A DNA stretch of 64,000 nucleotides from Schizosaccharomyces osmophilus (lineage: Eukaryota; Ascomycota; Schizosaccharomycetes; Schizosaccharomycetales; Schizosaccharomycetaceae). Each line of letters begins with the position of its first letter. The stretch's first letter is position 1. Shown here piece after piece: positions 20,019-31,913 of this stretch. The notes below the pieces were generated by a model. The model had not been told where the DNA came from and ran no database searches. It worked only from the letters and a program-made list of their open reading frames with translations. The translations under genes were made by a program, and so were the position numbers. The stretch covers positions 2,631,501 through 2,695,500 of the forward strand of contig NC_079239.1 in the NCBI RefSeq assembly GCF_027921745.1. Direction: 5' to 3'.

Positions 20019-21155
20019 ATGAACGGAACAACCAGTAATACAACAGTTCCTCCCAAAACTGCTTCTGTTACCACGAACGGACACTCTGAGAAGAAGTATC
20101 GTCCTTGGAATGATTTCCGTAGTGATACATTTACAGTTCCTTCGGACGAAATGCGCCAAGTCATGTACGAAGCCACCGATGGTGACGCCGTGTATGAAGA
20201 AGATGAGGACACTATAAAATTAGAAGAGTACGTTGCTAAACTGAGCGGAAAAGAAGCTGGTTTGTTTGTCACTTCTGGTACTCAAGGAAACCAACTATGT
20301 ATCCGTACTCATCTTCATCAACCTCCTCACAGTATCGTTTGTGACGACCGTGCTCATATTTACAACTGGGAAGCTGGTGCTATTGGACTTTTCACTCAAT
20401 CCATTGTACGTCCTGTAGCTCCTAAGAACGGAAAGTACATAACTGCCGAAGAAGTCGAGAGCAAATTAATCATCGGAGAAGATATTCACTTTGCTCCTAC
20501 TAGATTGATTTGCTTGGAAAACACGATTAAGGGCTCCGTAATTCCAATCGAAGAAATTGCTCGTATTTCTGCTCTTGCAAAATCCTACAACATTCCCCTT
20601 CACTGTGATGGTGCTCGTCTCTGGGATGCCTCCGCTGCCTCCGGTGTCTCCATTGAAGAATACTGTTCTTATTTCGACACCGTCAGTCTTTGCTTGAGCA
20701 AGGGTCTCGGTGCCCCCATCGGCAGTGTAATTGTTGGACCTAAGGACGTCATTAACAAGGCTACGTGGTTTCGTAAAGCCTATGGTGGTGGTATGCGTCA
20801 GTCTGGTATGTTGGCCGCTGCTGGTTTGCACTCTATTGAACGCAATTTCCCCTTGCTCACTCGCGTTCATAAATACTGTCAAGATTTCACCAAGTACGCC
20901 GAGTCATTGGGAGTTGAGTTTGAAGTTACTCCTGAAACCAGCATTGCTATCCTTACCAATGTAAACGTGGCTATTCTTGTTGACGAAGCCAAAAAGGCCG
21001 GTATCGTTCTAATGGGACCTCGTGTCGTTTTCCATATTCAAATCACCGCCGATGCTGTCGACATGTTGAAGCATGCGTTGAAACGAACCGTTGAGCGCCA
21101 AGAATTGGAGCCTGATGTCGTTGCTAAACCCGGTGAATTTAAGGTTGGTTATTAA
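20019..21155 (+). CDS. gly1: L-threonine aldolase
   Basis: Single exon, 378 residues, ATG in an A-rich context. It is a fold-type I PLP enzyme that cleaves threonine to glycine and acetaldehyde. Visible family landmarks: FRSDTFTVPSDEM near the N-terminus, TSGTQGNQL (about 85-93), the stacking-histidine region DDRAHIYNWEAG, ENT.KG, the PLP-binding DGAR (D197) and the Schiff-base lysine in SLCLSKGLGAPIGS (K228). The length is normal for the family. GC content in the coding region is higher than in the surroundings, as expected for a well-expressed metabolic gene. Synteny with S. pombe SPAC23H3.09c agrees. Confidence 0.97.
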   Translation: MNGTTSNTTVPPKTASVTTNGHSEKKYRPWNDFRSDTFTVPSDEMRQVMYEATDGDAVYEEDEDTIKLEEYVAKLSGKEAGLFVTSGTQGNQLCIRTHLHQPPHSIVCDDRAHIYNWEAGAIGLFTQSIVRPVAPKNGKYITAEEVESKLIIGEDIHFAPTRLICLENTIKGSVIPIEEIARISALAKSYNIPLHCDGARLWDASAASGVSIEEYCSYFDTVSLCLSKGLGAPIGSVIVGPKDVINKATWFRKAYGGGMRQSGMLAAAGLHSIERNFPLLTRVHKYCQDFTKYAESLGVEFEVTPETSIAILTNVNVAILVDEAKKAGIVLMGPRVVFHIQITADAVDMLKHALKRTVERQELEPDVVAKPGEFKVGY

Positions 21156-21672
21156 AAATTGTTGGGTATACTGTTGAGGGCCTCTATTTTTCTTTCCTAT
21201 TAAAAAATCTTTGGATTCTTTTTGTTTTGTCTTTTTGTCTTGTGAAAAATTCTGCTAAATCGTTTAAATGCGGATGACTACACAATTGGTCCTCGTCATC
21301 ATAGTTTACGAATTCCTTCTTTTATGTTTTGTATAGTTTCAACAAAAATCCAAGACGGATCAGGTTCGTTTGTTAATTTATTTTATTACTTTTTTTATTT
21401 TAAATTACTACTGATCCTCATATTTTTCAGGGTTTAGTTGTTTTTTGATATTAATAAGAATTCTTGTATATCCATTATTCAGATTGTTCATCATAACTTC
21501 AGTAAGAAGGGAAGCTAAAATTTGATGAAAGCACGGATAGTAAGAGGACAATAGCAATCACAGAAAATATTGAAAAGACACATCCGTATAGTTTACCAGC
21601 ATATTTCAACGTATATGGATTCACCACATTTTCTCCCAGAGTAGCCAAGACCTACAAGTGACGCATTTGGGC
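21156..21672. other. Intergenic region gly1 to bub3
   Basis: T-rich 3' flank of gly1, then the bub3 leader. The bub3 frame is open upstream of its ATG but has no earlier ATG. Confidence 0.5.
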
Positions 21673-22691
21673 ATGCCATCTATATTGACACGGCTAAATG
21701 ATTTTAAAGATGGAATATCGAGTGTAAATTTTTCACCAATAGAGAAGGATCACTTACTTATAGGCTCTTGGGACAATGGTCTAAAACTGGTAAAGGCTGC
21801 AGAAGAACAGCGTTGCTTACAGAGTTATACTCTCTCTAGTCCAATCTTAACCAGTGGATATTTAAATGCAACAGCGGCTTTTGCTGGAAGTCTTGACGGA
21901 CTAGTGTATTTAGTAGACATTTCATCTGGTACTCATTTAGTCATTGGCAAACATGGAAAGGGAGTGTCTTGTACGGCTGCTATTCAAGGGTCTGGTATGA
22001 AATACGGTGTATGGGTTTCTTGCTTTTCTTGCTAATCATGTATTGAATATTAGAGTGCTTCATGACAGGTTCTTGGGACCAATCTTTTCAGTTATGGGAT
22101 CCACGGCAAAGAGTGGCCATAGATAAGAAACATGTTGAAAAAAAAGTTCTAGCTGCTAGTTCAGCTCTGAATCTTCTCGTCCTTGGATGCACCGAGAGAG
22201 AAAATTTGGTATACGATATTCGTAACTTGAAGCTGCCTTTCCAAAGAAGGCCGTCAACCTTTAAGTATATGACTAGAGATGTCTGTTGCATCAGTGGTGA
22301 AGGCTTTGTGTCTTCAAGTATTGAAGGAAGAACATCAATAGAATATCTCAATCCGAGTCCAGAGTGGCAGACGAAGAACTTTACCTTTAAATGCCACCGT
22401 CAAATTCAGAAGCAACATGACATTGTATATCCTGTGAATGCTCTTACTTTTCACCCTGTTCATCAAACTCTTGCTACGGCAGGCGGCGACGGATCTGTGG
22501 CTTTTTGGGATATTCAAGTGCGTAAGCGACTTCGTGTACTTTATCCCTCAAAAACAAGTATTTCTAGCGTTGCATATAATTTTGATGGATCACTACTTTC
22601 TGTGGCTACCTGTGCCCAAGATGAAGCCAACGGTAGTGTTTACATTTATGCTCTAGAGAACGATTTTGCTATGCCCAAGAGAAGTGCTTGA
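21673..22691 (+). CDS. bub3: Mitotic checkpoint WD-repeat protein Bub3
   Basis: Two exons (21673-22006 and 22054-22691) join in frame to 323 residues (S. pombe Bub3 is about 320). The 47-bp intron begins with an unusual GTGTAT donor and ends TATTAG. WD-type blades are visible: DGISSVNFSP...LLIGSWDNGLKL, AFAGSLDGLVYLVD, FMTGSWDQSFQLWDPR, the long GLEBS-binding loop, NALTFHPVHQTLATAGGDGSVAFWD and a final ISSVAYNFDGSLLSVA. Bub3 recruits Bub1/Mad3 to unattached kinetochores. The first in-frame Met is MPSILTRLND; upstream codons are open but lack ATG. The neighbours gly1 and mrp2 match S. pombe. Confidence 0.93.
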
Positions 22692-23373
22692 TTTTTGTTT
22701 GAAAATTGAATCAACTATGTGAGATGTCTAACCCGTCAGAACGAGTTTTCAATTAAAACTACGAAAACCCTCTCATGTTTAATTACGTGGAACTAGATGT
22801 TTTCACTCAGAAAGCAGGATGTAGGCATAGAAGAGATAGGATTTTATTGAAACGTAACTGTTTATAAAGCCATGTTTTGCTTTTTGTAAGGATACTACCA
22901 CAGCAAGTTCTGCGAAGTTGGGGTTACAATTTATTAATTGCTCGTTAACCAGGTTTCCTTAATCTGTCCAATATTTAATCGAAATACAGTGACAATTATG
23001 GGAAAGTTATCTGTTACTCCAATCCTTTGATTGTAATTACCATAGCCAGTCTTACCAAATTACCTCAACACAATTACTTTGAGTTTCTACTTATTACGGA
23101 TACTTATCCTAATTTATTTAATTTACTATGTTCTCTTTCTTCCTAATCTGTTTTCTTCATGACCAATTATTTCCATAAAAATAATTTGATACGCGTAGTA
23201 AGATTATTCTTTAACCTTATATTATTAGAACATATTACTTTTACTCTAGCTAGTCTTATATTGTTTTGGGCATTAACGAACCTCCGAAGGTACAATTCAC
23301 CTTCCTTTTTCCTGTTTTAGTTACGGTCTGTCTGTACTTTCTAAACTTATTTCTGTTGCATCTCTTTGAGAAA
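22692..23373. other. Intergenic region bub3 to mrp2
   Basis: AT-rich, with the longest ORFs under 40 residues apart from the open extension of the mrp2 frame, which lacks ATG. Nothing further is seen. Confidence 0.5.
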
Positions 23374-23811
23374 ATGCAATTCGTTGGCCGTTTAAAACAC
23401 AAGGCGTATCGAGACTTTCTTTGCAGAAACCTTTTCGCAAAACATGAAGTTGAGCGCCAAAGCAATCTCTATATCTACAGAAATCCTGAGTTGCCTCTAC
23501 GAGTTCGATTAGAGGCTAAGAACAGAATTGATTCTCTTCCAGAAAACTCGCATCCTACAAAAATAAAAAATCGTTGCGTTGCTACTGGTAGAGGTCGTGG
23601 TGTATTTCGCGCATTCCAACTTGCAAGAGTATGTTGATGTCGAAATTAATGACATGGCTTTGCTTGATGTGCTAACGTAAAATTCTTTAGTTTGCCTTCC
23701 GTTTGAAAGCTAGAGCCAATGTATTACCCGGCGTACGGTATGTCTCTTGCTTAGTATTTTACACAACTTATCGATAAATTCTAACAATTATTTAGAAAGG
23801 CTTCTTGGTAG
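23374..23811 (+). CDS. mrp2: Mitochondrial ribosomal protein uS14m (Mrp2)
   Basis: Three exons (23374-23628, 23691-23737, 23796-23811) join in frame to 105 residues. The start MQFVGRLKHKAYRDF is followed by the uS14 core NRCVATGRGRGVFRAFQLAR|FAFRLKARANVLPGV and the family's universal C-terminus RKASW, encoded by the 16-nt last exon. Introns of 62 and 58 bp have GTATGT donors and CTAAC branch sites. The protein belongs to the small mitoribosomal subunit. Its 3' end converges on apl6. Synteny equals S. pombe SPAC23H3.07c. Confidence 0.93.
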
Positions 23812-23953
23812 TCAATTTTATCATTCTGCAAACAGTCAAGGAACATGATGCTTCCCATCTCTTTTTCTATCTAGCTCATAAACGTCTGTCTATGCTTAAC
23901 TATATAATATTAAAACATCCGCTTTAAATTTTTTTTGAAACTATCACATATAA

Positions 23954-26347
23954 TCATTCGGAACGCCAAAGATTCTGCTCAGCAGGGATAATTGGTTTGT
24001 TCATGACACTTTCAGTAGATAGAAAACTACTTCCTGTGTTCGCATTCTCTTTAGTATAATACCCTTCAGTACTATTATGTATCTCTTCTTCCCTTGGTGA
24101 TTCTCCATGCTCATTCTCATAATCATCAACCTGGTCATCATTATCATCATCACCAGAACCATTATTGACATCGTCGTTTTCTTCCTCTTCAATTTCTTCT
24201 TCCGTAACTTCCTCAGCAGTCGATCCATCTTCTTCATACTCTTCATACTCTTCGGAATCGCTGCTATCATCGCTTTGGTAGAATTCTTCCAAGGATTGCT
24301 GACCAACGAATCTTGGTTTAACAGTAGACGTCAAATTGGGGTTTCCTCCTGTAGACGCATCAGAAGAAAGAGGTTTAATAATATCTGTATTTTGAAAAGA
24401 GAATGGTCCAGCACTAGTAGTCGTTTCTATGTTCAGATCAGTCTCACGAACATCATCCTCCGGTATAACAGATACATCGGCCCATTCCGGAACAGGTACA
24501 TAACCCTGTACATAATCATCCAAGCAAACACTAGTTGTACCCAAGCAATAATCTTGGCTAATATTTTTAGTCGAATTAAGCAATTGTTTGTTTGATAGAA
24601 GAATCCTCCGAGTAAAGTCTGTAAAGGGCGCACTAGTAAGCGACTTGTAATATCGAGCACGGTCTCGTAGATCATAGCTCATGTCAAAATGGACTATAGA
24701 TAAAACGTATTTGTATAATAAAACAACAGGATTTGATTTCTCATCGTTTGATTCGTTTTGCTCGAATGTTAAGGTTGCAACGTATAACTTGACTGCCAGA
24801 TCCAAAATTTGATATTTTACTTCTAATTCCTCGTCAGCAAACGTTCTTACAGCAATGCGAAGTAAATCAGGAGCAACATAAATCATTTGCTGTAAATGTT
24901 CGGAAATAAGCCATAAGGTTACAGCTTTTGCTACGGGCACATGAAACTTTTCATAAATCGAAGCTAAATACTGTAGATACATTTCCTGGGGGTCGTTATG
25001 AATGAGGATTCGTAGTGAAGAGGCTGCTTCGGTTACAATCAAGTCGTTATCCGATTCCAGCATTCGCAATAAAGAATTCAAACATAATGAAGCCATAGAA
25101 CGAGCATTTTTTGCGAAATGTCCTATAGTTCGAACAGCAGTAGATGCTACCTTCGAGATAGGGTGTTTAAATACGTAATAAAAAAGTTCAGGAAGAACAT
25201 AATTTGCATTTTCAGGATCCAATAAATGCGAAATGACTTCTAGTTTCACAACAGATGTCTTCACGTCGTCGGATCCAAACAAAAAAAATGATTTGATATG
25301 ATTTTTAAAAAGTTCCTATATGTGTCAGTTAGTCAACAAGTTCACAAATGCTCAAAAGCGTACCGGTCTTGAAAAAGTTATATGTCTGATGTATAATAGT
25401 GTGTTGAGTCGGATAGTTGATTTGTCAGTGAGAAGCTGGAGTAGAGGTTTGACAATTGTATCCAGTTTATTCGTTGGAGCCAAATAATAATATGCACAAC
25501 AGCCAGCCAAAACTGTACTAGGTAACAAGGAATAAAAGCAATAATCAACAGATTCCAGAAGAAGCTTCAAGTCCTTATGAACTGTATTTGTTAACTCGGG
25601 TTTCGGTAAATTTAGCCTAGCATAACGAATCATGCTTTTTAATGCCACTGTTTTATCCCAGTCAGTAAATTTACTAAAGAGAGTGCAAATTCTCCGAAAG
25701 GCGGGATGAAATATGATAAAGTTTTCTGGGCATACTTCCTCAAATGCGGCTAATGCAGCAGGAACAACGAGAGGATGACTATCTAATAATAAGAGACGAA
25801 TGCATTCTACTAATTGGTCATAATAGGAAGGATCAAGAGAGTAGCATTTCAAAATTGCAAGAGCAGCCCTTTGGCGAACCAATGGAGAAGAATCATTAAT
25901 AGATTGCTGGATTCCTAATAGGACAATTCCGTTTATGGCAGGCACTCGGATGCTGCTCATAGCGCGTATAGCAGCAGCACGAACCAGGGGATTCTTGTCG
26001 TAAAGTGTTTTTTGGATGGTATTTACACAAAGCAAGGCCAAATCAGGGTTAAATTCCGCATAGTGTGTGAGGTATATATGCACAAGTCTTCGTATTTCTG
26101 GGTTTTCAGAAACTACTAGTTTAACAACGTCAGGAAAATAAACTGAAACATCTTCTCCATGCATCATTTGCACAATGAGGTGATGCAGAGCTTCTAATTT
26201 TCCCGTCTCTGAATTTGATTCCAATAGGTGTACCAACTCTGTGTGAGAAAGTTCATGGTCTTCAAAATTTATGTTGGAGTTTTTAGCAATTTGTTTAGCA
26301 TTTTCTGCAATTCCAGACAGGGTAGATAAAAAGGAGAGACTTGTCAT
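23954..26347 (-). CDS. apl6: AP-3 adaptor complex beta subunit Apl6
   Basis: Two exons (26347-25364 and 25315-23954) join in frame to 781 residues; the 48-bp intron has a GTACGC donor and CTAAC branch. The ATG at 26347 starts MTSLSFLSTLSGIAENAKQ. The N-terminal 570 residues are the adaptin alpha-solenoid with HEAT-like repeats (NPLVRAAAIRAMSSIRVP, SPLVRQRAALAILKCY). The tail (about 690-781) is very acidic and Ser-rich, as in the AP-3 beta hinge. AP-3 sorts cargo from Golgi to vacuole. No ear domain is apparent after the hinge. Confidence 0.92.
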
Positions 26348-27090
26348 TGTGAGAAATTTGTTCACTCTGTGAAGAATCGAAATCTTTAAAACAGTCTTTC
26401 CAGTAATTAATTGCCTGCTATATGCAATTAATTATTCTTCTTATAGATATTATCAAACAAACTTTCACGAATAACTGAAGGCTTTTTGAGATCTATTCAT
26501 TTCCTAACTTAATAGTTGAAGTAAGATTCGTCGACAAGTAGAAACAGGTAGCACACCAAATGTAAATAGTGTAGCTCTCTGATTTTATAAATTATCTTTT
26601 ACTATTTTAGAATATTAATTGGCAATAAAAAGATGTTCCGCACGAACTTATTATTCACCATTCATCACGAACCTCCAGGCCGGGCATACAGATGGAAAGG
26701 GCATCTTTGGGATAAACCACGTATATTTATACTGTCTGTTATTTTATTTGAATCTGAAAAGAGACCTCATTAAATCGACGACCAAAATAGTTTCGAGTTT
26801 AGCTTCTGTTCGCACACGACGCTTCCTTTTTTTATTATAGGAAACGGGTCCTTGTTTTCGAAACTTTTCATTCCGTTTGGTTCTTTTTAATGAGTTTTCA
26901 TCATTGAAATTAACTAAATGTAGAAAAAAGGAACACGCCCATTTTTAGAGCAATTTCTGTTTTTGTGAATTTTATTTCATATTTGTTGCAATAGCAAGGG
27001 TCTTTACACGATAATATAGGAAAAGTTCTATTTTGCATTACAAGAATAGCAAATTAAATATCGTTCACGTCTTTGCATTTTTTGGAACCT
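26348..27090. other. Divergent promoter region apl6/swd1
   Basis: AT-rich, with no recognised motif beyond AT tracts. ORF 26619-26840 shows no family features. Confidence 0.45.
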
Positions 27091-28293
27091 ATGAATCTAG
27101 AATTAGTTGATCCTTTCTCTATTCCTGATTACCCAGAGACGCTGACAGGGAGCCTACGCTACGGACATGCTACGAGTATCAGATTTAACAAAATTGGAAA
27201 TGTGTTGGCTGCAGGGCTTGTAAATGGACTGGTCGTGGTCTGGGATGTATCAACGTCTTCAGTAGCCCGGATCCTTACAGGCCATACCAGAGCAGTACAG
27301 TCTGTTTGTTGGTCAGAATGTGGAAGATTTCTGTTGTCTGCAGCTAGGGATTGGAAGTGTATACTTTGGGATTTGCTTGATGGGTCTGTCAGGTACGTAC
27401 TGAGAATGTCGGCGCCAGTTTGGGCAGCTGAATTGCATCCTTCTAATTTGAATATGTTCGTGGCTTCTATCCTAGAAGATTCTCCCTGTCTTGTTGAGGT
27501 TGGAGACGGAATTCCTCATTTTACTTCTCTTCCTTCCATTACTGAAGGACCTCATTCTCTGACGGATAGAAGAGGAAACTCAAAACACGTAACTCTCGTT
27601 TGCATATTCCACCCTTCAGGAAAGTATATTATATCCGGGACTTCAAAGGGATGGTTACATGTTATTGAAATCAACCCCATCCGTATAAGAAGCTCTAATC
27701 GAGTAACGTCTCAAAATATCAAGCAACTGCGACTGAGCTTTTGTAAAAGGTATCTAATTATGAACTCAACAGATCGAGTGATACGTACGATAAGCATACA
27801 AGATTTGGAAAATTTTGAAGTGGAACATAAGTTTCAAGATGTGGTAAATCGATTACAGTGGAACTCTTGCGGATTTAGTCCTAGCGGAGAATATGTATTG
27901 GCTACTACGTATCAAATGGCACATGCCATTTATGTATGGGAACGAGGTATGGGGTCGCTCGTCAAAATATTGGAGGGTCCAAAAGAAGAGCTTGTGGATG
28001 TAGATTGGCACCCGGTATTGCCTTGTATAGTGGCGGTTGGTTTGGATACAGGAGCTATCTACATGTGGTCAGTTGAACAAAAAGAAAGCTGGAGTGCATT
28101 TGCTCCGGATTTTCAGGAACTTGAAGAAAACATAGAATATGATGAGCCCGAAGATGAATTTGACATTCACGACGAGAAAAACGAGAACAAGGAAGAGATG
28201 GAATTGACAGTACCTGTCAAATTGTTTTACGGTTGTTCATCTACAAACGCGCCATTTACTATTCCCTTAAACCTTAACTCATTTGATGTATAA
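27091..28293 (+). CDS. swd1: Set1C/COMPASS WD-repeat subunit Swd1 (RBBP5 type)
   Basis: Single exon, 400 residues from MNLELVDPFSIPDYPETL. It opens with the RBBP5/Swd1 signature (ELxDPF..xYPE) and continues through WD repeats: FNKIGNVLAAGLVNGLVVVWD, GHTRAVQSVCWSECGRFLLSAARDWKCILWD, FHPSGKYIISGTSKGWL, FSPSGEYVLATTYQMAHAIYVWE and DWHPVLPCIVAVGLDTGAIYMW. An acidic stretch (about 345-375) follows, the element that in RBBP5 binds the Ash2 partner. Swd1 supports Set1 H3K4 methylation. The open frame upstream has only TTG codons, so I use the first ATG. Confidence 0.93.
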   Translation: MNLELVDPFSIPDYPETLTGSLRYGHATSIRFNKIGNVLAAGLVNGLVVVWDVSTSSVARILTGHTRAVQSVCWSECGRFLLSAARDWKCILWDLLDGSVRYVLRMSAPVWAAELHPSNLNMFVASILEDSPCLVEVGDGIPHFTSLPSITEGPHSLTDRRGNSKHVTLVCIFHPSGKYIISGTSKGWLHVIEINPIRIRSSNRVTSQNIKQLRLSFCKRYLIMNSTDRVIRTISIQDLENFEVEHKFQDVVNRLQWNSCGFSPSGEYVLATTYQMAHAIYVWERGMGSLVKILEGPKEELVDVDWHPVLPCIVAVGLDTGAIYMWSVEQKESWSAFAPDFQELEENIEYDEPEDEFDIHDEKNENKEEMELTVPVKLFYGCSSTNAPFTIPLNLNSFDV

Positions 28294-28524
28294 TTTTGGA
28301 AAAGGAGAACAATTAAATATTGAATAAATAATGAAATAAGATAAAAATCAATCAAAGTAATAGCGTTCCGTGAAGACAGAGACAATCATGAATGTAACGA
28401 ATGGAAAAAGAGCAATGAATAAATAAAAATCACAAAAAGAAACAGTAACGAATGCTTAGAATGAGTGTTTAAAAGAAATAATGATGACAGTTAAACAAAA
28501 AGAAATAACCAAGAAAAATATGTG

Positions 28525-29812
28525 TTAATCATCAAGCGTCATTCGAGAATTTGGGGAATACGCGGAACCTGCGTCTTGCTTTCTCTTGTTCTCCAAATAT
28601 ATCACTATACAGACAGTTAATAGATGTTCAAAGCCAAAGAATAAATAAACCGTACAATAGTTTCTCAGGCCTTTATTAAAGTTACTACAACAAGAGAATC
28701 CAGCAATCATGGTTAAAACCAACAAGATTAAGCTTAATATAGAAAATGTAGTAACAATTTCCCTGCTAGAAATTGTGTATCTTTGTATTTGACCAGGCAA
28801 ATACATTCGGATTATCTTAAAGAGAGTATATGCAATATTCAATAAAAACATAAATTCAGAGAAGTACATAGCAGCTCGCGATTCATAGGTAACACCATAT
28901 AGGGCCACAATTATCACAGCAATCATAGGAGGTATAACAAGGATGGTTAAAATAAGTTCGCACGTATTAATCTCTGAAATAATCATGGCATACTGAATAG
29001 AGGTTCCCAGCACTATCACAAGTTGTTAGTTTATGGTATGGGTTGAAGACTACTCACAATAATATAAGTCAAACTTAATCAATGTTATAAAAACCCGATG
29101 CATTAAATAGCATCGCCGCATACAAAAGTCGGGTCCAATCTTTTGGTATATAATCCAACCATTTTCTCGATTTATTATGTAGGCAAGGTAACTCAAGATA
29201 ATACCGCAGACGGAAATTATAGCAGGCAAAGAGCAGAAAAAAGGTTTTACTTCAGAAGGGAGGTTTAAAAGGTAATGTAGTTTCGAGTAATGATGAACAA
29301 ACGCGCTCATGTAAAATTTCATCGGATCCGCTTTTCCATCATGATTTTTACTCAATGCGAAACTGTAAATGTGGTATATCTGGCTAATTTGAATAATTGA
29401 AATTATAAAAAGGTCGATATGGAAACAACATAAAGCCACAACCTATATTCGTTAATTAACTGCTCGTGAACTAAATCCATCAATTGTCTTAAGGAAACGT
29501 TCAAAGGAACAGCCTAATTTCGACAATTGGTGTTTTATATCTTACCTGTACAGTATTTTTTGTCTGGAGGGCTTCTAGTGTCATGTAAACCAAGAATATC
29601 GTGGAAAGCAGTAGCAATGTCAGGCTTACAGACAGCGAATTAGAATATATGGATTTTAAATCAGGGCAATCATAAAAGTGACCAAAAACATAGGATTCAA
29701 AGGATATAATGATGATGGCCTCGAATATGGCAATCAAGAGAAATGAAAATGATACTCTCGAGAGTGACTTAAAAAAAGTCCTTGGACTTGTGAAGAAGGA
29801 TGATACTTTCAT
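28525..29812 (-). CDS. UPF0658 Golgi membrane protein
   Basis: Three exons (29812-29546, 29442-29058, 29012-28525) join in frame to 379 residues; introns of 103 and 45 bp with GTAAGA and GTGAGT donors. Eight or so hydrophobic segments are spread over the length, with few charged residues between them. The C-terminus (KRKQDAGSAYSPNSRMTLDD) is hydrophilic and probably cytosolic. Gene order identifies it as the counterpart of S. pombe SPAC23H3.04, named in databases as a UPF0658 Golgi apparatus membrane protein. Molecular function is unknown. Confidence 0.85.
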
Positions 29813-30683
29813 CACACATCCTTAGCAATGGAAACTTTTGTTGTTTAGCATCTCAATGAAATGAGAGTTTTCTTTTAATGTGGTTTGGAAATTTCAAGTC
29901 CTCTCCGAAGAAATTTCGCACATCGTCATTCGTGCATATCTAAAGTTTCATAGTTTCATAGATAGCGTTACCGACTGAACTACAGTAATAAACATTATTA
30001 GGCAAGAAAATGGCAATCATATACCAATATGTGAATTGAATGAATGGTTTAAAGGCTTTTCTCGTCGTATAGAAAATGGAGAAATTTCAGTGTGAATAAA
30101 CATGTGGAAAAATAGATGCTGAATTGTACGAAGTACGAGGAATTTATAAGAAGCTTGTGCAGTTTTCCTCTGTTTGGTTTGACAAGCTTCACGATTAAAA
30201 ACTTTTTTCTTTTATGCATTTACTCCAAGAGTGTTGTTCTCCATAGAAGCATTAGTGACTGCAGGTTGCTTTCTTGAGTGCTGTTTTCGCTTTTGTACCC
30301 TTTTGAATCACAAAAAATGAATTAGTATTTTCTTTGTAAAATGAAACTCATAGTATATTAATGTTTACTTAAATCTGTTTCCTCTCTCTTGGTGTACGAT
30401 AATCCTCTTATTCTAAGCTTTCTGTCGGTGAAAATCTACTAGGAGCCGTAAAGCGTCCTGATTTGGTATACATACCTTCATATTTTTAAAAATAAAAACA
30501 TACCCGGATATTTCAATAACGCTTTGGGATTAAAGCCAAGAACAGCGTCTTTCTGTTTCTTCACAACCTAAACTTATCCCATACCAAATACGATTTCTTT
30601 CAAATACGCACTCATGCAATAAAAAGAGTATAATTAACAACTTTGACTAAAATTGGCTATTTATTACGCAAACCTAATCTTTC
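29813..30683. other. Divergent intergenic region UPF0658/npr2
   Basis: AT-rich, with no ORF worth calling and no RNA gene recognised. Confidence 0.5.
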
Positions 30684-31913
30684 ATGGAGTATTCAGAGGA
30701 AGGTTGGTTTGATCAGGCTGATCGCTTTCCTCCACGATTACTAGCAATTTTTTTTGCAATCTTTGACCCCCTTCAAGGGCCCGTCGTCGCTTGTGAAGCT
30801 CCTGCTGGTTCTGTCTCTTACCAAGATGGTGGAAAAGGTCTGTTGATTCCGTTTGAGAATATATCTGACTATGCCATTCCCAAACGCGAACTCTGCAACA
30901 AGACGATTACTGTCTGTACAAACCATTACCAAGTCGTTGGGCATCCTATTTCGATTTTTGGGAGCAATTATGAAAGAAACACTCTTATATTCAACATGTG
31001 TATGGTGTTTCACGAAGAAGAGGATTCAGCATGCTACATACCGCTAGTGAAGCGACTTGCACGTAACCTGGAGGTTCTAGAAAAGCAAAGCCGTTATATT
31101 TCTGATACAAAAAAGCGTTCAGTCATATTTAGTGTCATTGAGGAAATTCTCGAAGACATGAACAACTTTTGTGAATGCATGATTCAGTTGGATGATCAAA
31201 ATTCAATCAATATCAAGCTATTTCCAAGCTTTCCTTCACCTCCAGCTGTGAAGGGGTTTCATGTTCCAATATTGACTGCTCAACTAGATTTGCTTATGGA
31301 TAAAAATTGGGATATGACTGTACAAAAGGTATACCCGTATATTAACGGGATAAACTCAGTACAAAGGATTGCGGAAATAGCAAATGTGGATTATAGTAGT
31401 TGTCTAAAATGCATGGAGCACTTTCTCTACTACGGGTGCCTTATCATTGCTGACATTTTTCAATTTCATAATATATATGCCATGACTACGAATGCGGCTG
31501 ACTTATTGCAAGATCCCGTTTTTCAAGAGGAATGTGTTTCTTACGTTTCATTTCAAGGCACCTCCTCAAAATATGTGACCTTTGCAAAAATTTTTAGACT
31601 ATACTGTTCCCTTCGACAAGGTCTTCGTGTCAAAGACTGGATGAACGAGAATCGCGAAGTTTTTCGAGGATTGGATGTTCGAAGATTAATCTCTTTTGGC
31701 ACAATAAAGGGGCTTATATATCGTGTCCACAAGTATCCTTATATTGAACGTAAGAATACTAAAAAAAAACTAACGTTTGAAGAAGAAAGGTTACTTAAGA
31801 TGCTTGATGGAACACATCATTTTGATGAGCTGTGCGTCAACTTAAAAAAGTCTCCTAAACTCATAAACGAAATGATTTCAAAGTTGGGGGACGCTTTATT
31901 TATCTATCGGTGA
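30684..31913 (+). CDS. npr2: SEACIT/GATOR1 subunit Npr2 (nitrogen permease regulator)
   Basis: Single exon, 409 residues. The start MEYSEEGWFDQ leads into the family's longin-type opening RLLAIFFAIFDPLQGPVVACE, followed by LCNKTITVCTNHYQVVGHPISI and the YERNTLIFNMCMVF block. The C-terminal half has winged-helix-like features (FGTIKGLIYRVHKYPY, then LDGTHHFDELCVNLKKSP). With Npr3 and Iml1 it forms the GTPase-activating complex that restrains TORC1 on amino-acid shortage. The length is normal. Confidence 0.95.
   Translation: MEYSEEGWFDQADRFPPRLLAIFFAIFDPLQGPVVACEAPAGSVSYQDGGKGLLIPFENISDYAIPKRELCNKTITVCTNHYQVVGHPISIFGSNYERNTLIFNMCMVFHEEEDSACYIPLVKRLARNLEVLEKQSRYISDTKKRSVIFSVIEEILEDMNNFCECMIQLDDQNSINIKLFPSFPSPPAVKGFHVPILTAQLDLLMDKNWDMTVQKVYPYINGINSVQRIAEIANVDYSSCLKCMEHFLYYGCLIIADIFQFHNIYAMTTNAADLLQDPVFQEECVSYVSFQGTSSKYVTFAKIFRLYCSLRQGLRVKDWMNENREVFRGLDVRRLISFGTIKGLIYRVHKYPYIERKNTKKKLTFEEERLLKMLDGTHHFDELCVNLKKSPKLINEMISKLGDALFIYR

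Noticed and set aside
23190-23200. Scattered ACGCGT (MCB) hexamers, e.g. near 11045, 18526, 23193 and 40687
   Set aside because: Single hexamers at about chance frequency and not clustered; no cell-cycle promoter claim is warranted.
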